From contig JAJYDK010000012.1 of the NCBI GenBank assembly GCA_021777555.1, positions 22,180 through 86,179 of the forward strand: a DNA stretch of 64,000 nucleotides, read 5' to 3'. Shown piece by piece: positions 17,954 to 27,919 of the stretch. Source of the stretch: Pseudomonadota bacterium (lineage in GTDB: Bacteria; Pseudomonadota; Gammaproteobacteria; Steroidobacterales; Steroidobacteraceae). Within the stretch, counting starts at the first letter, position 1, and each line of letters starts with the position of its first letter. The translations under genes and the position numbers were made by a program. The notes under the pieces are model-generated. The model worked only from the letters and a program-made list of their open reading frames with translations, made no database searches and was not told the origin of the DNA.

Positions 17954-19561
17954 TCAGTGCCTCGCGACGTTGTCGGTTTGACGGACGAAGGCCGCGACAT
18001 TGTCGTGCAGCTGCTCGAGCGAGGGGAGGTTGGCGTAGATCATGTGTCCCGAGGCGTAGTAGTGATACGAGATGTTCGCCTGCAGACTGCGCGGGATCTG
18101 CAGGTGATGCATCTCGTAGATGCCCTCGTAGAAGGGCGTGCCGAGATCGAAGTAGCCGCCATTCAGCATGATCTTCAGGTCCGGATCGTACTTCATGGCG
18201 GCGGCGAGGTCCGGCATCACGTTGGTGGCGATGGGCATCTTCATCGGTGCGCCCGGCGCCTGATGGCCGAGGTCCCACGCGCCGTTCACCTGGTAGGACA
18301 GCGGTATGTAGCTGAGGCGAGTCCGGTAATGCAGGACCCGGCGCACGTAGTCGTTGAAAGTCGAGACGTACGCGGAGCTGATCGCCGCCCCCTGCGGGTC
18401 GTACTCGGCGTTCTCGCCGAGCGGGTCCATCGAGGGACCGGTGAAGCGGGTGTCGAGGCGGCCCGTGGTCAGGTCCGAGGCATTGAGCAGCTCATGCTCG
18501 AACTGCGGACCGGTCACCTCGAGGTCGGCCTTGAGAAGATAGCCGACCGGAAGCGCGGTGTACTCGTGCAGCTTCTCGGCAATGGCCTGGCGCTCAGGCT
18601 CCGGAAGACTCGCGCCCTCGGCGAGCGCATCGGCGTACTCACCCATCGCGAAGTGCTCCACCTTCTTCAGCAGCTCCGGCAGCGGCGGGGCATTCGCGAG
18701 CAGGTGGTGATACCAGGCGGTGGCCGCCATGCTCGGCAGCTCCACCTCGTAGGGCAGCTCGACGCCGGGGTTGCTGCCCGGATCGTCGGCGCTCAGGTCG
18801 AAGTTGAGGATCTGCGAGAGCAGGATCACGCCGTTGAAATCGACATCGCGGCTGGTCTCGAGCTCGTTGATGAGCACCGCCGAGCGCGGCGTGCCGTAGC
18901 TCTCCCCGAGGAGGTACTTGGGAGAGTTCCAGCGATCGTACTTCGTCAGGAAGTGCGTGATGAACGAGGCGAACGCATGCGCGTCGGGGTCGACTCCGTA
19001 GAACGCCTTGTCCTTGCCCTTGCCCTCGATGCGGCTGTACCCGGTGCCGGGGGCATCGATGAACACGAGGTCGCTGGCATCGAGCAGGCTGTAGGCGTTG
19101 CGCACCATCCCGTAGGGGGCGGGAGGGGTGTGGGTGTCGTTGCGGGTCTCGACGCGCACCGGGCCGAAGGCGCCCATGTGCAGCCAGATGCTCGATGAGC
19201 CCGGGCCCCCGTTGTAGAGGAACATGATCGGGCGCGTGCGCGAAGCGGCGCCCTTCTTGAAATAGGCGACGTAGAACATCGAGGCGACCGGTGGGCCCTC
19301 GGGCGTGCCTGGAGTCGCCTTGCCGGAGGGCGGCGCCGCATCGTCCCAGCCCTTCGGGTGCACGATGATCGTGCCCGCCACCGCCTGGTAGGCGATCGTG
19401 TGTCCCTCGACCGTGACCGAGCCGGTTGTCGTGACGGCCCGGGACACGAACAGATCGTGGTCCGCGGCGTGTGCCGGCTTGGGTTTGCCGGCGCCGAGCG
19501 CCGGGACGATGGAGGCTGCGCACGCCAGCAAACCGGCGGCCAGGACGACGAGCTGTTTCAT
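17954..19561 (-). CDS. S10-family serine carboxypeptidase, secreted
   Basis: 535 aa from the ATG at 19561. A signal peptide ends near SIVPALGA, with no lipobox Cys near the cleavage site, unlike its downstream paralogue. Same catalytic landmarks: NGGPGSSS, LLGESYGTPR, NGGYFDLGTP and YASGHMIY. The two proteins are strongly similar along most of their length. First gene of the tandem operon and divergent from the phosphoesterase gene. Confidence 0.92.
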   Translation of the reverse strand: MKQLVVLAAGLLACAASIVPALGAGKPKPAHAADHDLFVSRAVTTTGSVTVEGHTIAYQAVAGTIIVHPKGWDDAAPPSGKATPGTPEGPPVASMFYVAYFKKGAASRTRPIMFLYNGGPGSSSIWLHMGAFGPVRVETRNDTHTPPAPYGMVRNAYSLLDASDLVFIDAPGTGYSRIEGKGKDKAFYGVDPDAHAFASFITHFLTKYDRWNSPKYLLGESYGTPRSAVLINELETSRDVDFNGVILLSQILNFDLSADDPGSNPGVELPYEVELPSMAATAWYHHLLANAPPLPELLKKVEHFAMGEYADALAEGASLPEPERQAIAEKLHEYTALPVGYLLKADLEVTGPQFEHELLNASDLTTGRLDTRFTGPSMDPLGENAEYDPQGAAISSAYVSTFNDYVRRVLHYRTRLSYIPLSYQVNGAWDLGHQAPGAPMKMPIATNVMPDLAAAMKYDPDLKIMLNGGYFDLGTPFYEGIYEMHHLQIPRSLQANISYHYYASGHMIYANLPSLEQLHDNVAAFVRQTDNVARH

Positions 19562-19895
19562 CTGCGGGGTGCTCCTGCGCGCGCCCCTGTCCGGGACTTC
19601 GAGAGTTGCGGGGCGCGGGCCGCGGCTATGATGCCAGGGTCGTGCGCGGGCGAGACGGCGCGGGGCGGGCGAGGCGGCGGTTCTGCGGCAGATGGCCTGC
19701 CGGGCGCGACGAAACGAGGTGGCATGCCGATGCACGGGCTCGAGGTGTGCACCGCGCTCACCCCGGGCACCGCCGCTGTCATCGCGGCGCCACACAAGGA
19801 CCTTTACAATGATCGGCTGCGACCGCGATGAGCGCCGCCGGAAGGTCCCGGAGCGCCCGTCACGGCCATCCGCCACATCACCCAGGGGAGATCGC
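19562..19895. other. intergenic region between divergent genes
   Basis: 334 bp separating the S10 operon from the phosphoesterase gene. It must hold both promoters. A TACAAT at 19805-19810 could be a -10 box for the plus-strand gene, but no good -35 was found. No convincing small gene or RNA seen. Confidence 0.4.
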
Positions 19896-21527
19896 ATGCG
19901 TATCGTTTTGCCGCTGGCCCTGTGCGCCACCGTCCTCGCCACCTGCGGCGTGCCCGCGCAAGCCCATGGCCGCGGCCGCCGCGCCGATGAGCTGCCCACG
20001 GCCACGCCCATCAAGCACCTGGTGGTGATCTACGACGAGAACGTCTCCTTCGATCACTACTTCGCCACCTATCCGCATGCGGCCAACGTTCCGGGCGAGC
20101 CCCGCTTCATCGCCGCGCCCGGTACGCCCCGGGTGAACAACCTGCGCAACGCGCACCTGCTGACCCGCAATCCCAACTTCACCAACCGCCTGAACGGCAA
20201 AGGGGCGGCCAACCCCTTCCGCCTCGATCGCACCCAGGCGAACACGGCCGATCAGAACCACGGCTACATGGCCGAGCAGCAGGCCTATGACCACGGCAGG
20301 GCGGATCTCTTTCCGCGCTACACCGGGGCCGGCACCCCGGGCGGCGCGGGCACCTTCGGGACCCCGGGACAGGTGATGGGCTATTTCGACGGCAACACCG
20401 TCACCGCGCTCTGGAACTACGCGCAGCACTTCGCGATGAGCGACAACGCGTACACCGACACGTACGGACCCTCGACGCCCGGTGCGCTCGAGGTGGTCTC
20501 CGGGCAGACCAATGGCGTGCTCGCGATCAAGGGACCGCAGGTCTCGAAACAGATCATCCCCGATGGCGCCGGTGGCCATACCCTCATCAGCGACATCGAT
20601 CCGGCCTACGATGTGTGCTCGAACCCGCGGTATCAGGTGCGCATGCTCGGGCGCAACATCGGCGACCTGCTCAGCGCGCATCGGGTGAGCTGGGGCGGGT
20701 TCATGGGGGGATTCAATCTCGAGCACACCAACCGCAACGGCACCACCGGCTGTCAGCGCGATATCTACTCGCGGGTGGTCGAGGCCAGGGTGCGCGACTA
20801 CGCCCCGCACCACAACTGGTTCCAGTACTTCAAGTCGACGGCCAATCCGACACATGCGCGCCCGGCCTCGATCACGGCCATCGGCCACACCTTCAATGCC
20901 AGCGGGAAGCGCGATCCGGCGAACCACGAGTACGGCCTCGGGGATTTCTACGCCGCGGTGAAGGCGGGCAATTTCCCGGCGGTGAGCTATCTGAAGGCGC
21001 GCGCGTACCAGGACGGCCATGCCGGCAACTCCGATCCGCTCGATGAGCAGGCCTGGATCACGCACGTGATCAACTTCCTCGAGCGCCAGCCGCAGTGGCG
21101 CGACACGGCGGTGATCATCGTCTGGGATGACTCGGACGGCTGGTACGATCACGCCTTCGCCACCCCGAGCAATTCCTCGTACAACAAGCAGGCGGACCGG
21201 CTGGATGGCATCGGCGTGTGCGGCACGGGCACGCCCCGTGCGGGCCTCGCGGGCCGGCCGGTGAACGGCCGCTGCGGGCCGGGCACGCGCATCCCGTTCT
21301 TCGTCATCTCCCCGTACGCCAAGGTCAATTACGTGAGCCACGTGCGCATCTCCCAGGCCTCGGTGGTGCGCTTCATCGAGGACAACTGGCTGCACGGGCA
21401 GCGCCTGGGCGGGGGCTCCTTCGATGCCACGGCCGGCAGCATCCGCGGCTTCTTCGATTTCTCCAGGGGCCATCGTCCCGATCCGAAGCTCTTCCTCGAC
21501 CAGAGGACGGGCGAGCCGGGGCGCTGA
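19896..21527 (+). CDS. phospholipase C / acid-phosphatase-type phosphoesterase
   Basis: 543 aa from the ATG at 19896, preceded by GGGGAG; a signal peptide ends near CGVPAQAHG. The PF04185-type phosphoesterase pattern is clear. The metal-binding start is VIYDENVSFDHYFATYP (family ENxSFDHYFG), then MSDNAYTDTYGPSTPGAL, IIVWDDSDGWYDH and the C-terminal RIPFFVISPYAK. Substrate (phospholipid or other phosphoester) cannot be told from sequence. Exported, single-gene unit. Confidence 0.9.
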   Translation: MRIVLPLALCATVLATCGVPAQAHGRGRRADELPTATPIKHLVVIYDENVSFDHYFATYPHAANVPGEPRFIAAPGTPRVNNLRNAHLLTRNPNFTNRLNGKGAANPFRLDRTQANTADQNHGYMAEQQAYDHGRADLFPRYTGAGTPGGAGTFGTPGQVMGYFDGNTVTALWNYAQHFAMSDNAYTDTYGPSTPGALEVVSGQTNGVLAIKGPQVSKQIIPDGAGGHTLISDIDPAYDVCSNPRYQVRMLGRNIGDLLSAHRVSWGGFMGGFNLEHTNRNGTTGCQRDIYSRVVEARVRDYAPHHNWFQYFKSTANPTHARPASITAIGHTFNASGKRDPANHEYGLGDFYAAVKAGNFPAVSYLKARAYQDGHAGNSDPLDEQAWITHVINFLERQPQWRDTAVIIVWDDSDGWYDHAFATPSNSSYNKQADRLDGIGVCGTGTPRAGLAGRPVNGRCGPGTRIPFFVISPYAKVNYVSHVRISQASVVRFIEDNWLHGQRLGGGSFDATAGSIRGFFDFSRGHRPDPKLFLDQRTGEPGR

Positions 21528-21691
21528 GGGCAGAGGACCCCGCCTCACCCGCGCTTCCGGGACGCGCTATCCTCGGGGCCGGAACCGGCGCGGCCGGATC
21601 CGGCCCCGGGACGGGGTGCCCCCGCTGCGATGGGCATCACAGTTCGACCCGTGCCGGCCGGGCCGCGCTCCCGCGCGGCCCTACAATCCCC

Positions 21692-22207
21692 GTGCCGCCA
21701 CAGCCGAAGCCCCGCACCGTGCCCCAGTTCTTTCGCCGCTCACGCCGCTCCGCGAGCCCACCCCCGGGGCCGGAGCGCCGACTCGGGGCCGACCGGCGCG
21801 CGAGCGTCGCCAAGGCGCTGCTCTACGGCGGCTTTCGTCCCCGGCGCCAGGGGCCGCGGCGCGCCGGCGAGCACCGGCTGGGCGCCTTCGACTGGCATCA
21901 CCCGTGGTGGCTCGCGCTCGCGATCCTCATCCTGCTGCTCTCGTGCACCGATGCGGCGCTCACCCTGGTGTTGATCGGCCGCGGCGCCTTCGAGATCAAC
22001 CCGCTGCTCGCGCCCCTCGTGAGAGACTCGCCCGTCGCCTTCATCCTGGTGAAGGTTGGCCTCACCGGTTTCGGCATCGTGTGTCTGACGCTGCTCGCCA
22101 GAGTGAAGGCCTTCGGGCGTATTCCCGCAAGAGCGCTCTTCTACGCGGTGCTGATGGGATACGTCGTACTTATCGCCTACGAGCTGAAGCTTCTCACTCT
22201 GCTGTGA
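21692..22207 (+). CDS. DUF5658-like small membrane protein
   Basis: About 171 aa from GTG 21692; GTG 21719 is also possible. A basic N-terminal half (PGPERRLGADRRASVAKALLYGGF) precedes three hydrophobic helices: WWLALAILILLLSCTDAALTLVLI, AFILVKVGLTGFGIVCLTLLA and ALFYAVLMGYVVLIAYEL. The segment DAALTLVLIGRGAFEINPLLAP is typical of DUF5658. TACAAT at 21682-21687 just before the GTG could be a -10 box for a nearly leaderless transcript starting near the second GTG. Function unknown. Confidence 0.7.
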   Translation: MPPQPKPRTVPQFFRRSRRSASPPPGPERRLGADRRASVAKALLYGGFRPRRQGPRRAGEHRLGAFDWHHPWWLALAILILLLSCTDAALTLVLIGRGAFEINPLLAPLVRDSPVAFILVKVGLTGFGIVCLTLLARVKAFGRIPARALFYAVLMGYVVLIAYELKLLTLL

Positions 22208-22349
22208 GAGCGCTGACTACGCAATTGGAGAGAGCGCGTGGGGACGCCAAACTGAATTCCCGTTAATTTCCAAGGCTTGATGCACGAATTGAATATTTCG
22301 CGCCTCGCCCCTTTCCGTTACACTAGCCGCTCGCGCTTCCTACTCCAGC

Positions 22350-25241
22350 ATGCTTCAACCTACACCCCTTTTCGGCGGCAACGCCGCCTTCCTGGAAACT
22401 CTCTACGAGCAATATCTCCGCGATCCAGCGAGCGTAGAGGAACGCTGGCGCAACTACTTCGAGCAGCTGCCGGGCCCGACGGGCCACGAGCAGGCGCAGG
22501 GCCCGATCGAGGCCGAGCTCGCCGAGCGAGCCAGGCAGCCCCGCGCGCTCGCGGCGGCGCCGGCGGCCTCGGGGGACGCCCGCCAGGCGGCCGTCTCGCG
22601 CTTGATCCAGATCTGGACCAATCGCGGACACCTCGTCGCCAAGCTCGATCCGCTCGGGCTCACCCAGCGCCCGCGACCGCACGTGCTCGATCTCGAGTAC
22701 TACGGCCTCTCGAATGCGGACCTCGAGGCGGAGTACTTCACCGGCAGTCGCACCGAGGCGGTGCCACAGCGCATGAAGTTGCGCGACATCCTGCAGCAGC
22801 TCGAGGCGATCTACTCCGGCACGGTCGGGGCGGAGTTCACCCACGTGTCGAACTCCGAGGAGCGCCTGTGGCTGCAGGACCGCTTCCAGGAGAGCAGGCT
22901 GCGCCAGCGCCTCAGCACCGAGGAGAAGCGCAACATCCTCTGGCAGCTCACCGCCGCCGAGGGACTCGAGCGCTACCTGCATACACGGTTCGTCGGCCAG
23001 AAGCGCTTCTCGCTCGAGGGTGGGGAGACGCTGATCCCGATGCTCGATGACCTGATCCAGTGCTGCGGGCCCTCCTCGATCGAGGAAGTGATCATCGGCA
23101 TGGCCCATCGCGGGCGCCTTAATGTCCTGGTGAACCTGCTCGGCAAGCCCCCCTCGCTGCTCTTCTCGGAGTTCGAGGGCAACTACGACCTGAGTCACCT
23201 CAAGGGCTCGGGCGATGTGAAATACCACAAGGGCTTCTCCGCCGACCTGCGCACGCCGGCGGGCAACGTGCATGCCGTTCTCGCCTTCAACCCCTCGCAC
23301 CTCGAGGTGGTGAACCCAGTGGTGGAGGGCTCGGTGCGCGCGCGCCAGGAGCGGCGCAACGATGCGAGGGGCGAGCACGTGCTGCCGATCCTGGTGCACG
23401 GCGATGCGGCGTTCGCCGGCCAGGGCGTCGTGATGGAAACGATGCAGCTCTCGCAGGCCCGCGGCTACTACACCGGTGGCACGCTGCACCTGGTCATCAA
23501 CAACCAGATCGGCTTCACCACCTCCGCGGTGGACGACGCCCGCTCGACACTCTATTGCAGCGACGTCGCCAAGATGCTGGAAGCTCCGATCTTCCACGTC
23601 AATGGCGACGATCCGGAAGCGGCGGTGTTGGTCATGCGCCTCGCGCTCGAGTACCGGGAGCGCTTTCACAAGGACGTCGTGATCGACCTCGTCTGCTATC
23701 GGCGTCTCGGCCACAACGAGGCCGACGAGCCGGCGGCGACCCAGCCGCAGATGTATCAGGTGATTCGCCAGCACCTCACCACGCGCAAGCTCTACGCCGA
23801 GCGCCTGGTGGCCGAAGGGGTCATCGCCGAGACTGAGCCCGCCACCCTCGCGGATCGCTACCGCGACGGACTCGATCAGGGCAAGCCGCTCGCGCGCGCC
23901 GCGCTCGGCTTGATCGGCAACCAGTACACCGTCGACTGGACGCACTACGCGCAGGCGGACTGGACCGAGCAGGTGATCACCGGAGTCGAGCTCGCGCGCC
24001 TGAGGTCCCTCGGGGAGCGCTTGGGAAGGCTGCCCGAGGACATGAAGCTGCATCCGCGCGTTGCGCAGGTGATGGCCAACCGCGGCAAGATGCTCGCCGG
24101 CGAGCTGCCGCTCGACTGGGGCTGCGCCGAGACGCTCGCCTATGCCGCGCTCATCGAGGACGGCTACTCGATTCGCGTCTCCGGGCAGGACAGCGGCCGT
24201 GGCACCTTCTTCCATCGGCACGCGGTGCTGCACGACCAGGCCTCCCCGCGCCTCTACCTGCCGCTGCAACACCTCGCCGAGGGTCAGCCGCGGGTGCAGA
24301 TCATCGACTCGGTGCTCTCGGAGGAGGCCGTGATGGGCTTCGAGTACGGCTACTCGACCACCGAGCCCAAGTGCCTGACCATCTGGGAGGGCCAGTTCGG
24401 CGACTTCGCCAACGGCGCCCAGGTGATCATCGACCAGTTCATCAGCTCGGGCGAGGCGAAGTGGGAGCGCTACTGCGGCCTCACGCTCTTCCTGCCGCAC
24501 GGCTACGAGGGGCAGGGGCCCGAGCACTCCTCGGCGCGCCTCGAGCGCTACCTGCAGCTGTGCGCCGAGAACAACATGCAGGTCTGCGTGCCTTCCACTC
24601 CGGCGCAGATGTTCCACATGCTGCGCCGGCAGATGCTGCAACCGTTCCGCAAGCCGCTCATCGTCATGACGCCCAAGAGCCTGCTGCGCCACGATCTGTC
24701 GGTGTCGAAGCTCGAAGAGCTCACCCACGGTGGCTTCGCGCGCGTGATCGATGAGACCGACGAGATCGAGCCGGCCGAGGTGCGCCGCGTCGTGTTCTGC
24801 AGCGGCAAGGTCTACTTCGATCTGCTCAAGACGCGCCGCAACGACGGTCTGCGCGATGTGGCGCTGGTGCGTATCGAGCAGCTCTATCCGTTCCCCTCGG
24901 AGGAGTACGAGGCGATCCTCGGCCGCTATCGGAGTCTTCGCGAAGTGGTCTGGTGTCAGGAGGAGCCGCAGAACCAGGGCGCCTGGTACCAGATCCGTCA
25001 CCGGCTGCAGGAGCCGCTCGAGAACCGCCTCACCGTGCTTTATGCGGGCCGTGCGCCCGCCGCGGCGCCGGCTACGGGCATCGGCAAGATCCACGACGCC
25101 GAGCAGCGCACGCTGGTCGATGCGGCGCTGCACTCGACGGTCGCCGAGAAGTCCGCGCGGCAGACGAGCCGCCTCTCGGGCAGCGCCTCCGCCTCGCGCG
25201 GCCGAAAGACCGCAGCGACTCCCATCAGAAAGAGCTCTTAA
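22350..25241 (+). CDS. sucA: 2-oxoglutarate dehydrogenase E1 component
   Basis: 963 aa, close to the usual E1o length. The N-terminal helical segment [24 protein letters not shown] is characteristic. Thiamine-diphosphate and active-site regions include [12 protein letters not shown] and [12 protein letters not shown]. The C-terminal part has the conserved [15 protein letters not shown] and [13 protein letters not shown]. It decarboxylates 2-oxoglutarate and passes the succinyl group to the lipoyl domain of SucB. First gene of sucA-sucB-lpdA; its TAA shares one base with the sucB ATG (TAATG). Confidence 0.97.
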   Translation: MLQPTPLFGGNAAFLETLYEQYLRDPASVEERWRNYFEQLPGPTGHEQAQGPIEAELAERARQPRALAAAPAASGDARQAAVSRLIQIWTNRGHLVAKLDPLGLTQRPRPHVLDLEYYGLSNADLEAEYFTGSRTEAVPQRMKLRDILQQLEAIYSGTVGAEFTHVSNSEERLWLQDRFQESRLRQRLSTEEKRNILWQLTAAEGLERYLHTRFVGQKRFSLEGGETLIPMLDDLIQCCGPSSIEEVIIGMAHRGRLNVLVNLLGKPPSLLFSEFEGNYDLSHLKGSGDVKYHKGFSADLRTPAGNVHAVLAFNPSHLEVVNPVVEGSVRARQERRNDARGEHVLPILVHGDAAFAGQGVVMETMQLSQARGYYTGGTLHLVINNQIGFTTSAVDDARSTLYCSDVAKMLEAPIFHVNGDDPEAAVLVMRLALEYRERFHKDVVIDLVCYRRLGHNEADEPAATQPQMYQVIRQHLTTRKLYAERLVAEGVIAETEPATLADRYRDGLDQGKPLARAALGLIGNQYTVDWTHYAQADWTEQVITGVELARLRSLGERLGRLPEDMKLHPRVAQVMANRGKMLAGELPLDWGCAETLAYAALIEDGYSIRVSGQDSGRGTFFHRHAVLHDQASPRLYLPLQHLAEGQPRVQIIDSVLSEEAVMGFEYGYSTTEPKCLTIWEGQFGDFANGAQVIIDQFISSGEAKWERYCGLTLFLPHGYEGQGPEHSSARLERYLQLCAENNMQVCVPSTPAQMFHMLRRQMLQPFRKPLIVMTPKSLLRHDLSVSKLEELTHGGFARVIDETDEIEPAEVRRVVFCSGKVYFDLLKTRRNDGLRDVALVRIEQLYPFPSEEYEAILGRYRSLREVVWCQEEPQNQGAWYQIRHRLQEPLENRLTVLYAGRAPAAAPATGIGKIHDAEQRTLVDAALHSTVAEKSARQTSRLSGSASASRGRKTAATPIRKSS

Positions 25242-26464
25242 TGACGACCGAAATCAAAGTCCCCCAGCTTCCGGAGTCCGTGACCGACGCCACCCTCGTC
25301 GCCTGGCACAAGCGCCCGGGCGATGCCGTGAAGCGCGATGAGAACCTGGCCGACCTCGAAACCGACAAGGTGGTGCTCGAAGTGCCGGCCCCCGCCGATG
25401 GCGTGCTGCGGGAGCTGAAGGTCGAGAGCGGCACCGTGGTGAGAAGCGGGCAGCTGCTCGCGGTGATCGAAGCCGGCGCCCAGGCGGCCGCGGCACCCAA
25501 GGCCGCCCCCGCCGCGGCGGAGGCGAAGAGTGAAGCCAGGGCCGACGGGGAGGCCTCGAAAGACAAGTTGAGCCCCTCGGTGCGCCGCCTGGTGGAGGAG
25601 AACCGTCTCGATCCGGGGGCGATTCCGGCGAGCGGCCGCGATGGACGTCTCACCAAGTCCGACGTCGTGGATTTCCTCGGCAAGCAGCCTGCACCGACGG
25701 CCGCGCCAGGCGCCCCCGCGGCCAAGCCTGCGCCAGCCGCCAAGCCGGCACTGCCCGCCGGCGCGCGAGCCGAGCACCGCGTGCCGATGACCCGGCTCCG
25801 CCAACGCATCGCACAGCGCATGGTCGAGGCGCAGTCGACCCAGGCGCTGCTCACCTCGTTCAACGAAGTCGATCTGACCGCGGTGAATGAGCTGCGCGCC
25901 CGCTACAAGGATCGCTTTGAGAAGGAGAACGGAGTGAAGCTCGGCTTCATGTCGTTCTTCGTGAAAGCCTCCATCGAGGCGCTGAAGAAGTTCCCCGTGG
26001 TCAACGCCTCCGTCGACGGGAGCGACATCCTCTACCACGAGTTCTACGACATCGGGGTGGCGGTCTCGACCGAGCGCGGCCTGGTCGTGCCCGTCGTGCG
26101 GGATGCCGACGTCAAGGGCTTCGGCGCCATCGAGAAGGAAATCGGCGAGTACGCGAAGAGGGCGCGCGCGGGCTCGCTTGCGATCGAGGACCTGACGGGC
26201 GGCACGTTCACGATCACCAACGGCGGGGTGTTCGGCTCGCTGATGTCGACCCCCATCGTGAACGCACCGCAGAGCGCCATCCTCGGCATGCACAAGATCC
26301 AGGAGCGACCGATGGTGGTCGGCGGGGAGATCCGGATCCGCCCCATGATGTACATCGCCATCACCTACGATCACCGCATCATCGACGGCCGCGAAGCCGT
26401 GCAGTTCCTGGTGACCGTCAAGGAGTGCCTGGAGGATCCGGGCCGCATGCTGTTGGGAATCTGA
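25241..26464 (+). CDS. sucB: dihydrolipoyllysine-residue succinyltransferase (E2 of 2-oxoglutarate dehydrogenase)
   Basis: 407 aa from the ATG that overlaps the sucA stop. One lipoyl domain (residues 1-80; lipoylated Lys in [10 protein letters not shown]), an Ala/Pro linker, a peripheral subunit-binding domain ([16 protein letters not shown]), a second Ala/Pro linker, and the catalytic domain with [11 protein letters not shown]. Single lipoyl domain and [14 protein letters not shown] are typical of SucB. Transfers succinyl to CoA in the TCA cycle. Confidence 0.97.
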   Translation: MTTEIKVPQLPESVTDATLVAWHKRPGDAVKRDENLADLETDKVVLEVPAPADGVLRELKVESGTVVRSGQLLAVIEAGAQAAAAPKAAPAAAEAKSEARADGEASKDKLSPSVRRLVEENRLDPGAIPASGRDGRLTKSDVVDFLGKQPAPTAAPGAPAAKPAPAAKPALPAGARAEHRVPMTRLRQRIAQRMVEAQSTQALLTSFNEVDLTAVNELRARYKDRFEKENGVKLGFMSFFVKASIEALKKFPVVNASVDGSDILYHEFYDIGVAVSTERGLVVPVVRDADVKGFGAIEKEIGEYAKRARAGSLAIEDLTGGTFTITNGGVFGSLMSTPIVNAPQSAILGMHKIQERPMVVGGEIRIRPMMYIAITYDHRIIDGREAVQFLVTVKECLEDPGRMLLGI

Positions 26465-26476
26465 TAAGGGCACACC

Positions 26477-27904
26477 ATGGCTGAATCCTTCGATGTCATC
26501 GTCATCGGCGGGGGGCCCGCGGGCTATCCCGCCGCCATCCGCGCCGGCCAGAACAAGCTCTCCGTCGCCTGCATCGACGAGTGGCGCAACCGCGATGGCA
26601 GCTACGCCTTCGGCGGCACGTGCCTCAATGCCGGATGCATCCCCTCCAAGGCGCTGCTCGAGTCGAGCGAGCTCTACCACCGCACCCGCGAGGAGTTCGC
26701 GGTGCACGGCATCAAGGTGAGCGGCGTCAGCGTCGATGTGGCGCAGATGCAGAAGCGCAAAGCCGGCATCGTCAAAACCAGCACCCAGGGGATCCTGGCG
26801 CTGTTCAAGGGGGCCGGCGTCACGCCGCTCCAGGGTCACGGCAAGCTCCTGCCGGGCAGGCGGGTTGCGTTCACGGGGGCCGACGGCGCCACCCGCGAGT
26901 TGAGCGCCAAGCAGGTGATTCTCGCCTCGGGCTCGGTGCCGGTGGAGCTCAAATCCGCGGCCTTCCAGGCCCCACACATCGTCGATTCCCAGGGCGCGCT
27001 CGAGTTCGACTCGGCGCCGAAGCGCCTGGGAGTGATCGGCGCGGGCGTGATCGGCCTCGAGCTCGGAAGCGTCTGGCGACGCCTGGGGAGCGAGGTGACG
27101 GTCCTCGAGGCGCTGCCGGAGTTCCTGGGCATCGCCGACCAGCAGCTCGCGAAGGAGGCCGCGCGGCACTTCAAGAAGCAAGGGCTCGACATCCGCCTGG
27201 GCGCCAAGGTCACCGGCGCCAAGGTCGTGGGAGATGCCGTCGAGGTGAGCTACGAGGATGCCAAGGGCTCTCACAGTCTCACGGTGGACCGCCTGGTCGT
27301 CGCGGTCGGACGCCGGCCCTTCACGCGCGATCTGCTCGCAAACGGCACCGGCGTCGAACTCGATGAGCGCGGTTTCATCAAGGTCGACCACCAGTGCCGC
27401 ACGGGCGCCGAGGGCGTCTGGGCGGTGGGCGACTGTGTGCGCGGACCCATGCTCGCGCACAAGGGCAAGGAGGAAGGGGTCATGGTGGCCGATCTCATTG
27501 CCGGGCGCTACGGCGAGGTCAACTACAAGACCATTCCCTCGGTCATCTACACCGCCCCCGAGATCGCCTGGGTGGGGGAGACCGAGGAGCAGGTCAAGGC
27601 GAGCGGCCGCGCCTACAAGACCGGCGTGTTCCCGTTCCTCGCCAGCGGCCGGGCTCGCGCGATGGAGCAGGCACAGGGCTTCGCCAAGGTCATCGCCGCG
27701 CAGGATGATGACGAGATCCTGGGCGTGCACATCGTGGGTCCCATGGCCGGCGAGCTGATCGCCGAAGCGGTGCTCGCCATGGAGTACTCGGCGAGCAGCG
27801 AGGACCTGCAGCGCACCATCCACGCGCATCCGACGTTGTCCGAGGCGGTGCACGAGGCCGCCCTCGCCGCCGACAAGCGCGCGATCGACTCCCTCAATCG
27901 CTGA
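26477..27904 (+). CDS. lpdA: dihydrolipoyl dehydrogenase (E3)
   Basis: 475 aa. FAD-binding GGGPAGYPAAIRAGQ at the N-terminus, redox-active disulfide in GGTCLNAGCIPSKALL, a second Rossmann GAGVIGLELGSV for NAD, and the C-terminal active-site HAHPTLSEAVHEA. Reoxidises lipoamide for the 2-oxoglutarate dehydrogenase complex and possibly others. Twelve bp after sucB, so in the same operon. Converges with relA, 15 bp between stops. Confidence 0.97.
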   Translation: MAESFDVIVIGGGPAGYPAAIRAGQNKLSVACIDEWRNRDGSYAFGGTCLNAGCIPSKALLESSELYHRTREEFAVHGIKVSGVSVDVAQMQKRKAGIVKTSTQGILALFKGAGVTPLQGHGKLLPGRRVAFTGADGATRELSAKQVILASGSVPVELKSAAFQAPHIVDSQGALEFDSAPKRLGVIGAGVIGLELGSVWRRLGSEVTVLEALPEFLGIADQQLAKEAARHFKKQGLDIRLGAKVTGAKVVGDAVEVSYEDAKGSHSLTVDRLVVAVGRRPFTRDLLANGTGVELDERGFIKVDHQCRTGAEGVWAVGDCVRGPMLAHKGKEEGVMVADLIAGRYGEVNYKTIPSVIYTAPEIAWVGETEEQVKASGRAYKTGVFPFLASGRARAMEQAQGFAKVIAAQDDDEILGVHIVGPMAGELIAEAVLAMEYSASSEDLQRTIHAHPTLSEAVHEAALAADKRAIDSLNR

Positions 27905-27919
27905 GTCAGCGTCAATCGC

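Noticed and set aside
22323-25133. 936-aa minus-strand ORF opposite sucA
   Set aside because: Antisense shadow of a clear E1 gene; similar long shadows lie opposite sucB/lpd (25238-27853) and relA (28373-30148).
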